From positions 523,501 to 587,500 of the forward strand of contig JAACMV010000010.1 of NCBI GenBank assembly GCA_010909725.1: 64,000 nt of DNA, read 5' to 3'. The number at the start of each line of letters is the position of its first letter. The first letter of the stretch is position 1. The notes under the pieces were generated by a model that saw nothing but the letters and a program-made list of their open reading frames with translations, was not told the origin of the DNA and made no database searches. A program made the position numbers and the translations under genes. Source of the stretch: Picochlorum sp. 'celeri'. Lineage: Eukaryota; Chlorophyta; Trebouxiophyceae. Below, piece by piece: positions 11,101 to 22,178 of the stretch.

Positions 11101-14100
11101 TTGCTAGAAACCATGCAATGGGATCTGAGCATTATACAAGAAGCATCGTCAAGGGAATGTTGGCCAAATACTTGTCCGTGGAGGAGCAATTCCAAACAGC
11201 AGAGGGCATCACAGAGCAAGAGATCATCGACGCCATGCGAAAGTCAAGTGCTAGCGATTTACAGTCAGTGGTGTCACTTGTTATTTCTCACAATGGGTTG
11301 AAGGCAAAGAACGATCTCATCATGTCCCTTCTCAGAACCTTTGTGAGGGAGCATCCAGATGAATACCGCCAAGAGCTCAGACACTTGGCTTCCCTTCAGG
11401 ACAAAAAAGCAATTTCATTAGTTTTACTCGCCCAGAAATTGCTTGAGATGTCTCTTCTCGGGGAATTGAGGAAGATTGTGGCAAAAGCTCTCTCAGGAGA
11501 TGAGGTCACCCTTGACCAAGCCATTACTGAAAAGGAGCCTGTGAGCCCTGGAGGAGTGGCCAGACGAGTAACTCTGAATGAGGGCCTTTTTGCTGGTTTG
11601 AGCGATATTGCGGCGTCTCCTTCAATGCGCCATGGAAAGATCGAGGACAGGATCAACATGCTGGTGATGGCCCCAGCAGCTGTGGAGGATGCGATTGCGT
11701 CCCTACTCCCTGACCATGCTGACTTGGAACTCAGGTCAAGGGCTTTGACGACATATATCCAGCGTATCTACCACCCATATATTGTTGTTGAGCCTCAGAT
11801 GGATGCGTATAATGAAAATCTTTCGATGGCATCCTGGGTGTATGAGAAGCAGTCAGCAGATGCTTCGATTACTGATTGCATTGGTGGCAGCATTGTTCTG
11901 GAGGATTTGAACATGCTTGAGGAAGGTGTTAATGCTTTGATGAATTCCAAGGCATCTTCTGGATTGAAATCCGAGGTAAACAAGGGTACACTCCATCTTA
12001 TTCTTGACTCCAGAGCAGATGTGCCAGAATATGAAGTCTTCCTGGCCAAAGTGAACTCGCTGTCGAATTTAATTTTGGACGCTGGATACAATGCTGTATC
12101 ATTGTTGAGCAGAGGTGAAAAGATGGTTCCTATGAGAACGGTCGTTTACTTCTCCGAAGCAGAAAGGAACTTCTCATCATCTCCTGTCCTGAGATTCATG
12201 GAGCCCCCAACTGCAGACTGCCTTGAAATGCACAAACTGCAGTCTTTCACAGAGCTTCGGCATACATCTTCGAGGAACAGGCAATGGAATCTCTTTGCAG
12301 TCACAGAACAGCGCGCCAAAATGATGTCACTGAAGAGGGTCTTTGCAAGAGGCGTTGTCAGACAGCTTGGTCGCCCAGACCTCCTGGCTGCAACTTACGG
12401 TGGCAACTCTGCAGCGGTCGCTAAAGCTGCCATGCAAGAAGTGGGATCGTCTATTGAGTCTGCTCTCACGGAATTTGAAAGAGCGGCATATATTGGTGAG
12501 AGCGGCTCTAAAGCGGACTGGGCGCACATTTTTGTTAATGTCATTGCCCCAGTAGCACTTGGTGATGAGGGCGACCAAATGAAAGTGGCATTGGCGTTGC
12601 GTGCAGCGGCTGCAACATTGACAGCTCATAATATCTCTCGTTTGAGAAACTCATCAGTCGCCCAATGGGAGCTGAGACTTCGGACAGTAGGAAATAAGGC
12701 TGCATGGAGAGTGATTGTTTCCGTTCCCACTGGCCACGAAAGTGGAGAGGATTGCGTCGATGTTTACAGGGAGCACACCGATGGCACGCGCGTTATTTAC
12801 AATGCAATTACAGGCGATTGTCCGATGAATAATGTACCAGTTTCTGCACCATACGAGCCCTTGGAGACGCTCCAGTTGAAGCAAATGGCTGCCCGTAGGC
12901 ATAAGACAACCTACTGTTATGACTTCCCAGCTGTCTTTGAGCATGCATTGATGCAAGTCTGGGCCCAAAGGGCGGCTTCTGGAGAACCAGATGCTGTTCC
13001 TCCCACGTCAAAGCTTGTTGAAGCACAGGAACTTGTCCCACGTGATGAGGAATTGCTGAATTTCCGGGAATCGGCTCCCCTTGTGCCCATGAAGAGACCA
13101 CCTAACCTCAACAAGGTTGGAGTGGTAGCCTGGCTAATGACCTTGCATACCCCAGAATACCCTCAAGGACGACAGATTGTCACGATTGCAAATGACATCA
13201 CCCATTCCTTCGGAGCATTTGGTCCAAAGGAGGATGCCATGTTCCGTGCTGCCACTCATTTTGCACTGGAGAACCGCCTGCCAGTTGTCTACCTCGCAGC
13301 TAATAGTGGTGCAAGGGTTGGTTTGGCTAACGAGCTCAAATTATGCATGAAAGTTGCATGGGTAAACAACGAAGATCCTACCAAGGGATTCAGATACATT
13401 TATCTGTCCAAAGAAGACCATGACTCTATACTGGAAAGGGCAAAAGAGTCTGGAGTCACACCCTTCAAGGCGCAGATGATTGATGATGAAGGCGAAGTGA
13501 GATATCAGCTCTCAGATATCATTGGTCTCGAGGATGGCCTTGGAGTCGAGTGTTTGAGTGGAAGTGGCTCCATTGCTGGTATTTACTCAAAAGCATTCAA
13601 GGAGGGATTCACTCTCACTCTTGTGTCTGGAAGGACTGTCGGTATTGGAGCATACCTCGCCAGGTTGGGTCGTCGTTGCATCCAGAGGAAGGATCAACCA
13701 ATCATTCTCACTGGATTTGCGGCTCTCAACAAATTGCTTGGCAGAGAGGTATACACAAGCCACATGCAGTTGGGAGGTCCAAAGATCATGGGCACGAATG
13801 GTGTGTCCCACCACATTGTTCACGATGACCTAGAAGGAGTGACGAAAGTGCTCGAATGGATTTCATTCATTCCCTCTCGTACTGGCGAGACGATTCCCAA
13901 ACTTCCAACATCAGACTCCATTACCAGAAGAGTTGCCTACAAGCCAGCAGATGGCGAAAAATTGAATCCTCGTTCTGCTATTGCTGGATATGATGATGCG
14001 GCGACAGGTGGCTGGGTATCTGGACTGTTTGATCGTGGTTCTTGGCTTGAAAGCCAATCTGACTGGGCGAGAACGGTGGTCACAGGCCGTGCCCGACTTG

Positions 14101-15206
14101 GAGGAATTCCTTGTGGCGTCATTGCAGTGGAAGTCGACACTGTCATGCTCGACATCCCTGCCGATCCAGGAATGCCGGATTCCTCTGAAAAGACTATTCC
14201 ACAGGCTGGCCAAGTCTGGTTCCCAGACTCTGCCCTGAAGACTGCCCATGCAATGGAAGAATTTGATCTGGAAGGCCTTCCTCTCTTTGTCATGGCAAAC
14301 TGGAGAGGCTTCAGTGGCGGACAGCGAGATCTCTTTGAAGGAGTCTTGCAAGCCGGATCTTTGATTGTTGAAAATTTGAGGTCGTATCGTCAGCCAGTCT
14401 TTATGTACATCCCCCCTGGGTGCGAGCTTCGAGGTGGAGCTTGGGTTGTGATTGACTCTCAGATCAACCCCGACCAGATTGAGAGTTATGCTGACACCAC
14501 AGCAAAGGGTGGGGTGCTCGAGCCAGAAGGAATGGTGGAAATCAAGTTCAGATCCAAGGAGCTGATCAGCGCCATGCACAGATTGGATCCTGTGATGAAA
14601 GCTTTGGTCACCAGCCACGGAGCTGATCACAGCCTGGTGAAAGAACGAGAGGCCAAACTCCTGCCAATCTACACTGGCATAGCACAATCATTCGCACAAA
14701 TGCATGACACGCCAGTCCGAATGCAAGCAAAGGGAGTCATCAAAGAAATCGTACCATGGGAAACATCTAGGCAGTTCTTTGCCAATCGTCTCAAGAGACG
14801 CCTTGCAGAGGCTGCTCTTTGCACCCATTTGAGATCAGCAGATGACAAGATCACCTCTGTTGAAGCCAAACAAATGATACGAGATTGGTATCTCACTAGT
14901 CCAATGAGTAGCAATGCTGATTCAAACATAAGCCTGGTCGTCGACCATGCAATGAACCTGGATGAGCAGGAAGCCTTGTGGCAAGATGATGCAGCCTTCA
15001 TGGACTGGGTAGATGGACCATCGGGAGCGGCTCGCATTTCGCTCGAACTCAGACACGTCCGTCAGCAATCAGCAACCAAGCTCGTCAAAGCTCTCAGTAG
15101 TACATCTGAAGGAACGCAAGGCCTGATGCAAGGTCTTGAGGAGGCCATGGAAACGAATCATTCGTTGCTCTTGCAACTTCGAAATTTGGTCAACCAGCGT
15201 GGATGA
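8149..15206 (+). CDS. ACC: Acetyl-CoA carboxylase, eukaryotic multidomain (homomeric) type
   Basis: This enzyme carboxylates acetyl-CoA to malonyl-CoA, the committed step of fatty-acid synthesis. Exons are 8149-8306, 8376-8735 and 8807-15206 (introns of 69 and 71 nt), giving 2305 aa. The biotin carboxylase has the ATP-grasp loop SWGGGGKGIRM and NPRLQVEHPVTEW. The biotin attachment motif EVMKM places the biotinyl lysine near residue 749. A long central region follows. Carboxyltransferase starts near residue 1610 (VAWLMTLHTPEYP, NSGARVGLANE) and its second half has NWRGFSGGQRDLFEG and PGCELRGGAWVV. Length and domain order are normal. The N-terminal 70 residues are acidic and Ser-rich and do not look like a clear plastid leader, so location is undecided; some green algae use this form in plastids. 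The start is the first in-frame ATG after an upstream TGA. Confidence 0.96.
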
Positions 15207-15274
15207 ATCTTTTTTACCCACCAGTCTCTTGTTTTGTGTCTTTGTTTGTAATTAAATTCTGATTTCATATATTT

Positions 15275-16690
15275 ATGAGTCTTTATTCAAGGCTGTGCTC
15301 GACGATCCCGTCGGCAGTGTCAAACTCGTCTGAGTTTCCCTTGTTGCCAGGGTATGCACAAGGTTCGGCTCCTGCTGTTCTTCAAAGCCGCCTGGGATCA
15401 CGAAGATTTACATCAAATACCTCTAGGTATCGAATTAATGCCCATGAGGACTATATTAGGTTCGATGCGTGTTTGAGAATTCTCCAACTACCTTGACCTA
15501 GCAATCACTGGTTTGATCGTCACGTCTGATGCATGTGCAGCGTTTCAAACGAATCTGGAGGTAATAAACGTTTAGTTGTGCACCGCCGAGATGCAGTAAC
15601 GGTCGACCTGAACAAGGGGTCGGGTTTGGACGACCAGAGCATAGTAGAGGATAGCCAGCATGTTGGCCTGAATGGAAAGTTTGTGGTTCCTGCTGAGCGG
15701 GTGGCACAGCTCAAAGAAGAACTGGGTATGACGTCTGATGAGCTTATTAAATCGCTGATAACTCCCGCATCAGCATTAGCACGCCCGCCGATTTCAACGT
15801 TTCATGTGGGGTATGTTGTCTTTCTGGCTGGACTCATCCATGATGTGTACCTCTACCCTTTTTTCATGGTTCATGAATGAATGCAGAGCTGTAGGTATTG
15901 GGGGCAGTGGTAATTTATATGTCGGCTGTAATCTTGAGTTTGCAAATCTACCCTTGTACAATTCTGTGCATGCTGAGCAATTTCTACTGGTGAATGCATT
16001 GCATCATCGAGAGACTCGGATTGAAAAGCTGGCAATCTCCGCAGCTCCCTGTGGACATTGCAGGCAATTTTTCTCGGAACTAAATTGCGCGGTACGATGG
16101 GTCTACGTGTGTGAGAATCTTGTCAATGATGCGACCATTATGGCTGTGATTGTTTGCTGCAGGACTCTATAAAGTTTTTATTTTTCAATGGCTCGTATTC
16201 ACTAGGTCAGCTGCTCCCAATGCGTTTTAAACCGACAGATTTGCTGGAAGATCCAGAGACTCCGTTATTGCTGTTGCCTCAGAATAATCAAGTAAAATTT
16301 TCTGCCCAAGCTGAGGAGCAGATTCAAGAATGGAGGGACTCTGGGAATACCCTGCTTGTCCAAGCTGCAGAAGCAGCATTGGAGGAGTGCAGAAATGCCT
16401 ATTGTCCATACAGCAGATGTCCTGCCTCCGCATCAATTGTGACAGATGATGGAGGCGTGTATGCAGGAGGTTATATAGAGAGTGCTGCGTATAATCCAAG
16501 CATGTTGCCGCTGCAGAGTGCCATTATAGATGCTGTGATTGATGGAATGCCGTGCTACACCAAGATGACAGCAGCCATATTGCTGGAAACAGAAGGCGGA
16601 GCTGTGCAGCATGATAGAACGATGAGAGTCAATGTTGCACAAATAGCTCCACAAGCAGACTTTTTTGTGTTACATGTACAAAATATTTGA
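15275..16690 (+). CDS. CDA: Cytidine deaminase, two-domain type with N-terminal extension
   Basis: The enzyme hydrolytically deaminates cytidine/deoxycytidine in pyrimidine salvage. Four exons splice in phase: 15275-15426, 15541-15810, 15887-16091 and 16163-16690 (introns 114, 76 and 71 nt), giving 384 aa. The zinc site is complete: HAEQFLLVNAL supplies His and the catalytic Glu, and APCGHCRQFFSEL supplies the two Cys. The second, non-catalytic domain follows (CRNAYCPYSRCPASASIV, YIESAAYNPSMLPLQSA), as in the E. coli/plant dimeric form. The first 90 or so residues, Ser/Arg-rich with few acidic residues at the start, exceed the usual length of about 300 and may be an organelle leader. It follows acetyl-CoA carboxylase after 68 bp on the same strand and ends 30 bp from the end of the convergent IPK1 gene. 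Confidence 0.92.
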
Positions 16691-16720
16691 CAATTTTCTC
16701 ATCAATGCCAATGGGCAGGT

Positions 16721-18106
16721 TCAACATGCTGAATTGACCCGCATAATTTCCCTATCTAATGCGGCATGCGCTTTAATTTTCTCCAATGGTTTTCTATCTA
16801 AATCTACGACTGTGATCCTATACATACAAGATATACCCAGGGATGTGCATATGGCACCTGTCCCACAGGGATTTGGGGGCTGGTGTCTGGTAGTTGCATC
16901 ACCTGTTGTGCAGAATGAAATCATCAGAGAGCAATCTTTCGCCGTTGCAGCAATGCAGTAGTCCGCTACTATATCCATAATCTTTTCTTTTTCAAAAGTT
17001 AGGAGGCGTTCAAGCGCCGACGAAGGCTCACCTGTCTTGCTGTTGATTTCCACATCTGGAGACACCAATCTATTTACCAATTTTTCGACTGCCTGTACGT
17101 CATATTGACACGCATTTTGCATAGTAAGAATATCCTGCAGTACACTTTCTTGTAAAAGAATCTCTGCAAGTATAATCGACAGTGTTTCCTTGGCACAAGA
17201 TGTCACAGTGTCTGATGGCAACATTGTCTGAACAATAGATTTGCACAGACCACAAACATCATCCAAGGGACACCGGTGCCCTCCACGAAAGACGCTCAGA
17301 TTGTTTTGCGGATTATCAAAAAGTGCGATAAGAGCGCGCACCATGCGCTCTTTTTGATTCGAGAAGAGATCCAGAGGATCATAGGCACTCCTAGAGGAGA
17401 TTGATCCTTGCTCTAATTTGAGTGTTTGGTGCAGTGAGTATCTCGACCTGGTATGCTTTAGAGTTCGCTCATGTGGTGGAACAGTATCACATGTCAAAAT
17501 ATTTCCAAATTTTGGCTTAATCTCGACACATACTGTATCTGACGTTGCCTGTCCCCCCAGTAGGGTTGCATCAGGCATGAGCAGGACATCCTTTGTCAGA
17601 GTGGAGCCAGCACCAATCTCTCGCAGTCGAGCACATTTCTGCATATGTGTATTCATGCCATCAAAATCATTCACAGCGTCAACCATACTTTCGTGCTATC
17701 GTACCATCAGGGGCACATGGCATGCACCAAGCCTTGGGATGACAACTGACTCCATGAACTTTGCCCTATCATACTCAGCATGATGGTCCTTTTGAGGACA
17801 GATCTCGTATCCGCGCCTCTTCCACATTTCGTATTCCAATAGTCCCAGCCTTTTCTTCAGACTCTGTTCAGATACGACATGGGTATCCACCCCTAGCTCT
17901 TGTCCCTTGTTCTTTGAACACCTTGCAACCAATGCAAGGTGCTCGTAAGATGTAATGCGCACTCCATGTACGGAATTAGCATTCCCATATCCTTTCAAAT
18001 CCTTCCATGTTCCAGTGCAATGAAGAATGTCGTCATCGCCAGACTGAGGGTGGGATTGAAAGAGCCTGCAAAGATTGCAGCAGGAGGTGCAATCCTTTGC
18101 CGTCAT
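16721..18106 (-). CDS. IPK1: Inositol-pentakisphosphate 2-kinase, interrupted by one in-frame TAG
   Basis: IPK1 phosphorylates inositol 1,3,4,5,6-pentakisphosphate to phytate (InsP6). The frame from ATG 18106 to the TGA at 16721 covers 460 amino-acid codons plus one internal TAG at 17698-17696 (codon 137). The N-lobe shows a glycine-rich KGYGNANSVHGV and VVIPRLGACHV. After the TAG come EIKPKFGNI (family signature), KLEQGSISSRSAYDPLDLFS, NNLSVFRGG, a conserved-looking cysteine pair (CGLC) and AATAKDCSLMISF. The TAG replaces exactly one residue in a conserved stretch, and flanking residues remain in register, so an intron does not explain it. An ATG follows 12 nt after the TAG starts. It could be a recent nonsense mutation, read-through, reinitiation as two polypeptides, or an assembly error. 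SEC3 ends 59 bp upstream on the same strand. Confidence 0.85.
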
Positions 18107-18165
18107 CCTAAAACCATAATAGTATCTGCTTTACAAGGAAACAAACTCAATAAATAAATAAATTA

Positions 18166-21100
18166 TCAGCTATCGAGGCGGAGCTGGCTGGATCTCATGC
18201 TGGACAACGCCGAGCGGATATCCGTCACTGAGGAATCTGAGCACATACTTTCCAGACTGTCCAAGGCATTTAAAACTCTTGCATCGACACGCTCCCAGAC
18301 GACATTGACAAGATATGATGCCGACTCGCCAAGATCCTTCTTGATCCGATTCCGTACCGCATTGAGCTTGGACTGAAAGGTTTCAGGGTCATCAATCAAT
18401 GGCTGGAATACCGCAACATCAATGCTGGGAATACTCTTGCCTTTCTGCGAATCAGGAATGTCACAGAGTGCTTCAAGGTCATTCTCGGCCAGAATTGAAT
18501 GAATATATGCCTTGAGTGAGGCATTTCTCCCCTCTGCTGCTCTTGTGCAGTACTGCTTCAGCACCTTGGATTGCTTGATGGGCAATGCTTGCAGACTAAT
18601 TCTCAGAAATGCATAGTTTTCAAGCCGAATCCGTTCTTTGTGTTTATCATGATCGCTTGTTTTCGATTCAATCGCCGAAAACATACTTGGAAGGACTTTT
18701 GCGTACAATTCATCTGCCATGTGACGAATCCTTTGACTTGGCGTGCTGGTTGGAAGTGAGAAACTCCCACTGGAAGCTGCAGATATTTGCGGCACCATGT
18801 CAAATTCGACCGAGCCTTGAGGACTTTGAAAAGGAGATAGCGGCAATATTGTACCAGGATTTTGTGATTCTTGTGAATCGGACGAAGCAAGCATGCTTCC
18901 ATCCTTTGCAACCCACTCTGCTGCTATGGCCTCCATTGCATTCGCAAGCGATTCAAAGTTGGCTACAAAGGGGAAAATATGAATCGAGCTACCGCTTCGT
19001 GCGCTTGGTGCTTTTCTTATAGCCTCAGTAATCTCGAGCACAAATGACTTCCAAAATCCGTCTGCGTCCTTCAAAACCTCTGCCAACATTTCACAAATCA
19101 CAGTCCCTGAAAGCGACTCTGGCTGCAATCGAACTTTGAATGACTCTATCGTCCCCACAATATCAAGGCAACTAAGTCCACGAGAGGATTTGACTGACAA
19201 TAGAAATTGAGATATTTCAGGGCCAATACCTTGAACGAGACTCCTTGCTGCAGATATATGAGGGATCAAAATCCCAGATTTATCCAACAAATCAACAAGC
19301 ACTGCAATCTCATTCGTGATACGAGGCATCAACGATGTAATAGATGCGCTAAAAGCCGAAGAAATTTCTGAACCTTCGATACTCGAATCAGTATTCAGCA
19401 CAGGGGCATCACTGGCATATCGATTCTTCTGCATGTGACTTGAATGCATTCGTTCCAATGCCGTTGCTGACTCCACTCTCTTCATCATTTCCTTTCCAAT
19501 CGACTTACTTCCAGTCATATCATGCTGCACTTGTAAACTACCCAACGAACGTTCCACCTCCTTCTTCAGACCACTGTTGGTCGATTCCAGATACCTGTAC
19601 ACTCTTGCCTTGCCTGCCTCGGCATCAACCATGGCTATCAACCCCAACAAAGGCGCCAGTGTTGCAATCTTTTCATGCAATTGAAGCTGTTCTTGGAAAG
19701 AATCTAAAGTTTCTCTCGAAGCAGGAGCTACCTGCGAATCAAAGTGATCAACAGCCCTCTTCAAAAACCTCTTCTCGATATCCTTCATCCTTTTCAAAGA
19801 ATCCTCCACAAGTTTCATATTTACAAACTCTGGATTCAATCCACTTTTCCTCGATGCTCGTGTCTTTTTACCATGAATAGCATCAATTTTAGACAGCAGC
19901 ATTTCACAGGCAACGCGCATCTCATCAAAATATTTTGCACGCATCTCCTGCTCCAACAACACCCGCTCCACCTCTGGACGCAGAGTACAATGATCCAACA
20001 ACGAATTCATCGCTTCCAAAAGCAACGCATTGTTCCTTGAATGATTCTCCAAATACCCACTACTTTTCTCAATCACCGCCACATCGTCTTTCAAATGCCT
20101 CAGTTTCAATTCAAACATCCCAATTGTCTCCTCCAAATCATCCAAACATCCCAACGTTGTGAAAATACCATCATGTATCCTATTCGACCTCACTCGAGAC
20201 TCCAACAGCTCATGAATATTCGCATCATCTAACGCCTGAAGTTCTGAAGATATTTTTCTACACGCATCCTCCAAAGAACTGGCACCTTCAGACACAGCAT
20301 CCAACAACACATCCGCCCTGATATTCTCCCGCATACTGTACGCTGTTTCCTTCCGACCAACAATAGAAGACGGATACGTCTTCTTCTTCTGTACTGTACC
20401 ACCTGATTCTTCATGTTTCACCGTCGCCTGCTGCTGCAAGGCCACCGAAGGCAATGTTGGCTGCATATCCATGCTGCTACTGTCATAGGCACTCGTCGTC
20501 CTCTCCTCATCCCGTTGCGTATCCACAACAGCCGGCGTTTCCTTTTCCTCATCGCTCTCTTCCTCTGACGACGACAACTCCCCATACACACCCAAATCCC
20601 TTCGCTTCACTCCAACCAACACCGGAACAACCTTTTCATGTGACTTGCAAAAAGAAAACACCACACCCAACAACTCTGCCCGCTCCTCCTCACTCACACA
20701 CTCAAACGCCACCCGAACATCGCCTCCACTCAACTTTCGTGTAGAAAACGTCACCTGACACACCGGATGCGCTCCACCAAACGCCTCCAACACGCTCACC
20801 ATCTTCAACCGAAAGCTCTTCCGAACCTCGTACCCAACACCACCATACTGACCACCACCTTCTGTACTCGCCCCTTTCTTCTTCTTACACACATGAAGCG
20901 ATGCTTTAAACCCAGGACCACCAGCCCTACGTTGCACAGTAATACACACCACACGAGGCTTTTTCGTTGAACCAGGCACCACCCCTTGCTGCCGCTGTGT
21001 GACATCCTTTTGACTCCTCCCCTTCTTACCACTCGACAACACAGACTTGCGACCATACGGACCCTGTGCCACTGGAGTACATTTGATCACCTACACCATC

Positions 21101-21220
21101 ATGACAACATCCTTGAGCTACATCATTCATTCAACCAACAAGCAAGGAAGAAGAAGAAGAAGAACATACAGCAAACGTGGATACCACCCGGTGAGGCGAG
21201 TGTAAAAACACCCGCTCCAT
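18166..21220 (-). CDS. SEC3: Exocyst complex subunit SEC3
   Basis: SEC3 is the exocyst subunit that marks exocytic sites on the plasma membrane through an N-terminal PH-like, phosphoinositide-binding domain. Exon 1 is 21220-21170 (MERVFLHSPHRVVSTFA), the intron 21169-21091 (GTATGT...GTGTAG) and exon 2 21090-18166, joining in phase 0 for 991 aa. The PH-like domain spans about residues 5-150; it carries many Lys/Arg and a Gly-rich loop. An acidic linker (SSSEEESDEEKE) follows. Coiled-coil regions at about 260-470 contain LDDLEETIGMFELKLRHLKDD, split as LDDLEETIGMFE and LKLRHLKDD, typical of the Sec3 core. The C-terminal half is helical, as in the CorEx rods of the complex. Identification rests on the PH-like plus coiled-coil order and family motifs. 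Confidence 0.85.
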
Positions 21221-21510
21221 CTCCTTGTATATTGAAGACATTAGTATTTTTCACTATAAACAATTCCTAGCCATAGAAAATCACAAAAGTACAACCAAGT
21301 GGATGTTATTTACATGGGTTTGATTGTGTTTCAAATCCTTCAACAAGTATACCGCCTTCCATGATGATTGTTACACCACGAATACGACTTTTATGGGCTC
21401 GTAAATAATTATTACACTGTAATAATAAATTCTACCCTAAAGAAGAAGAAGAATAACCAGACGATTGAGAAGGTTTTGTCGTCGTATTATTCCATAAATA
21501 GATACATATC
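21221..21510. other. Intergenic between SEC3 and NAA38
   Basis: AT-rich spacer with no convincing reading frame. It should contain the SEC3 promoter on the minus strand and the 3' flank of NAA38. Its right end abuts the hairpin described next. No RNA gene was recognised. Confidence 0.5.
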
Positions 21511-21539
21511 AAAAAATGCCAATTGAGTTGGCATTTTTT
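21511..21539 (-). terminator. Terminator-like hairpin directly after the NAA38 stop codon
   Basis: AAAAAATGCCAA (21511-21522) and TTGGCATTTTTT (21528-21539) are perfectly complementary over 12 bp with a 5-nt loop. On the minus strand the stem starts at the base after the TAA of NAA38 (21542-21540) and ends in a run of U, the shape of a bacterial intrinsic terminator. In a nuclear gene it may instead stabilise or process the 3' end. Structure is seen; function is inferred. Confidence 0.5.
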
Positions 21540-21824
21540 TTATACAACAAGCCGGCGTATCGATTCCTCATCTTCAGTACCACGACAGACTTCCACCTCG
21601 ACACGACCCTGCTGTGCATACGGCACCAATATCTGACCCAATCCCTTCTCCAGTCTCTGCCCATCCTGCTCCAGACGCTCTACTGCATTGTACAGAATAA
21701 TATTCCCCTGCTTATCCATACAGATGAAATCTCCTACTACGATACGCCCATCTATCACTGTGATGACGAGTCTCTTGTTCAAAAGCACTGCATGCGTGTC
21801 CATGTCTCCATCTGTACATGGCAT
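21540..21824 (-). CDS. NAA38: NatC auxiliary subunit NAA38 (LSM domain protein LSMD1)
   Basis: This 94-aa protein is mostly one Sm-like fold: helix and strands in MDTHAVLLNKRLVITVIDGR, then VVGDFICMDKQGNIILYNAVERL (read here in two parts, VVGDFICMDKQG and NIILYNAVERL) and a last strand in LGQILVPYAQQGRVEVEV. Spacing and the VPYAQQ-type end resemble LSMD1/NAA38, the small subunit of the NatC N-terminal acetyltransferase, rather than a spliceosomal LSM. The longer open frame begins at a TTG and reads through a poly-A stretch, so I take the first ATG at 21824. It is divergent from PRP5 across 354 bp. Another LSM paralogue is possible but less likely. Confidence 0.7.
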   Translation of the reverse strand: MPCTDGDMDTHAVLLNKRLVITVIDGRIVVGDFICMDKQGNIILYNAVERLEQDGQRLEKGLGQILVPYAQQGRVEVEVCRGTEDEESIRRLVV

Positions 21825-22178
21825 ACTCCGGAAACTTGCTTCTTTTTTTTTTGCCAGGAAAGTCTGCAGTCTGCTGCTGGTGAAAATGGAAGAAAGCAAT
21901 AGTCCGACTGCAGCGCTTCTATGTTGCTACTCTATCCATATTGATAAAAAATACTGTAAATAGATTGATATCTGGGTGAATGAATACAACATCCTGATCT
22001 GTGTGAATAGTATTTTTAATGTTCTATATAGGGACATGTATGGACAGATGTGTTTTTGTACGCTCGACTCATGCCGCTCGAACATTCGAATATTAATAAT
22101 GAATATCAAATTGGTCGGTGGATTACGTAGAGGATGGAGAAGACGTAGGGGAGAGAGAGAAGCAGGTGTGTCGATCGA
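21825..22178. promoter_or_regulatory. Divergent intergenic region NAA38/PRP5
   Basis: A 354-bp spacer between two divergent start codons. It is AT-rich with A- and T-runs near NAA38 and becomes purine-rich (GGAGAGAGAG) just before the PRP5 ATG. No conserved box was recognised. Confidence 0.45.

Noticed and set aside
17690..17704. A 9-nt GTACGATAG intron explaining the IPK1 TAG
   Set aside because: The bases look like a donor and acceptor, but 9 nt is far below any spliceable length and removal would shorten a conserved stretch.
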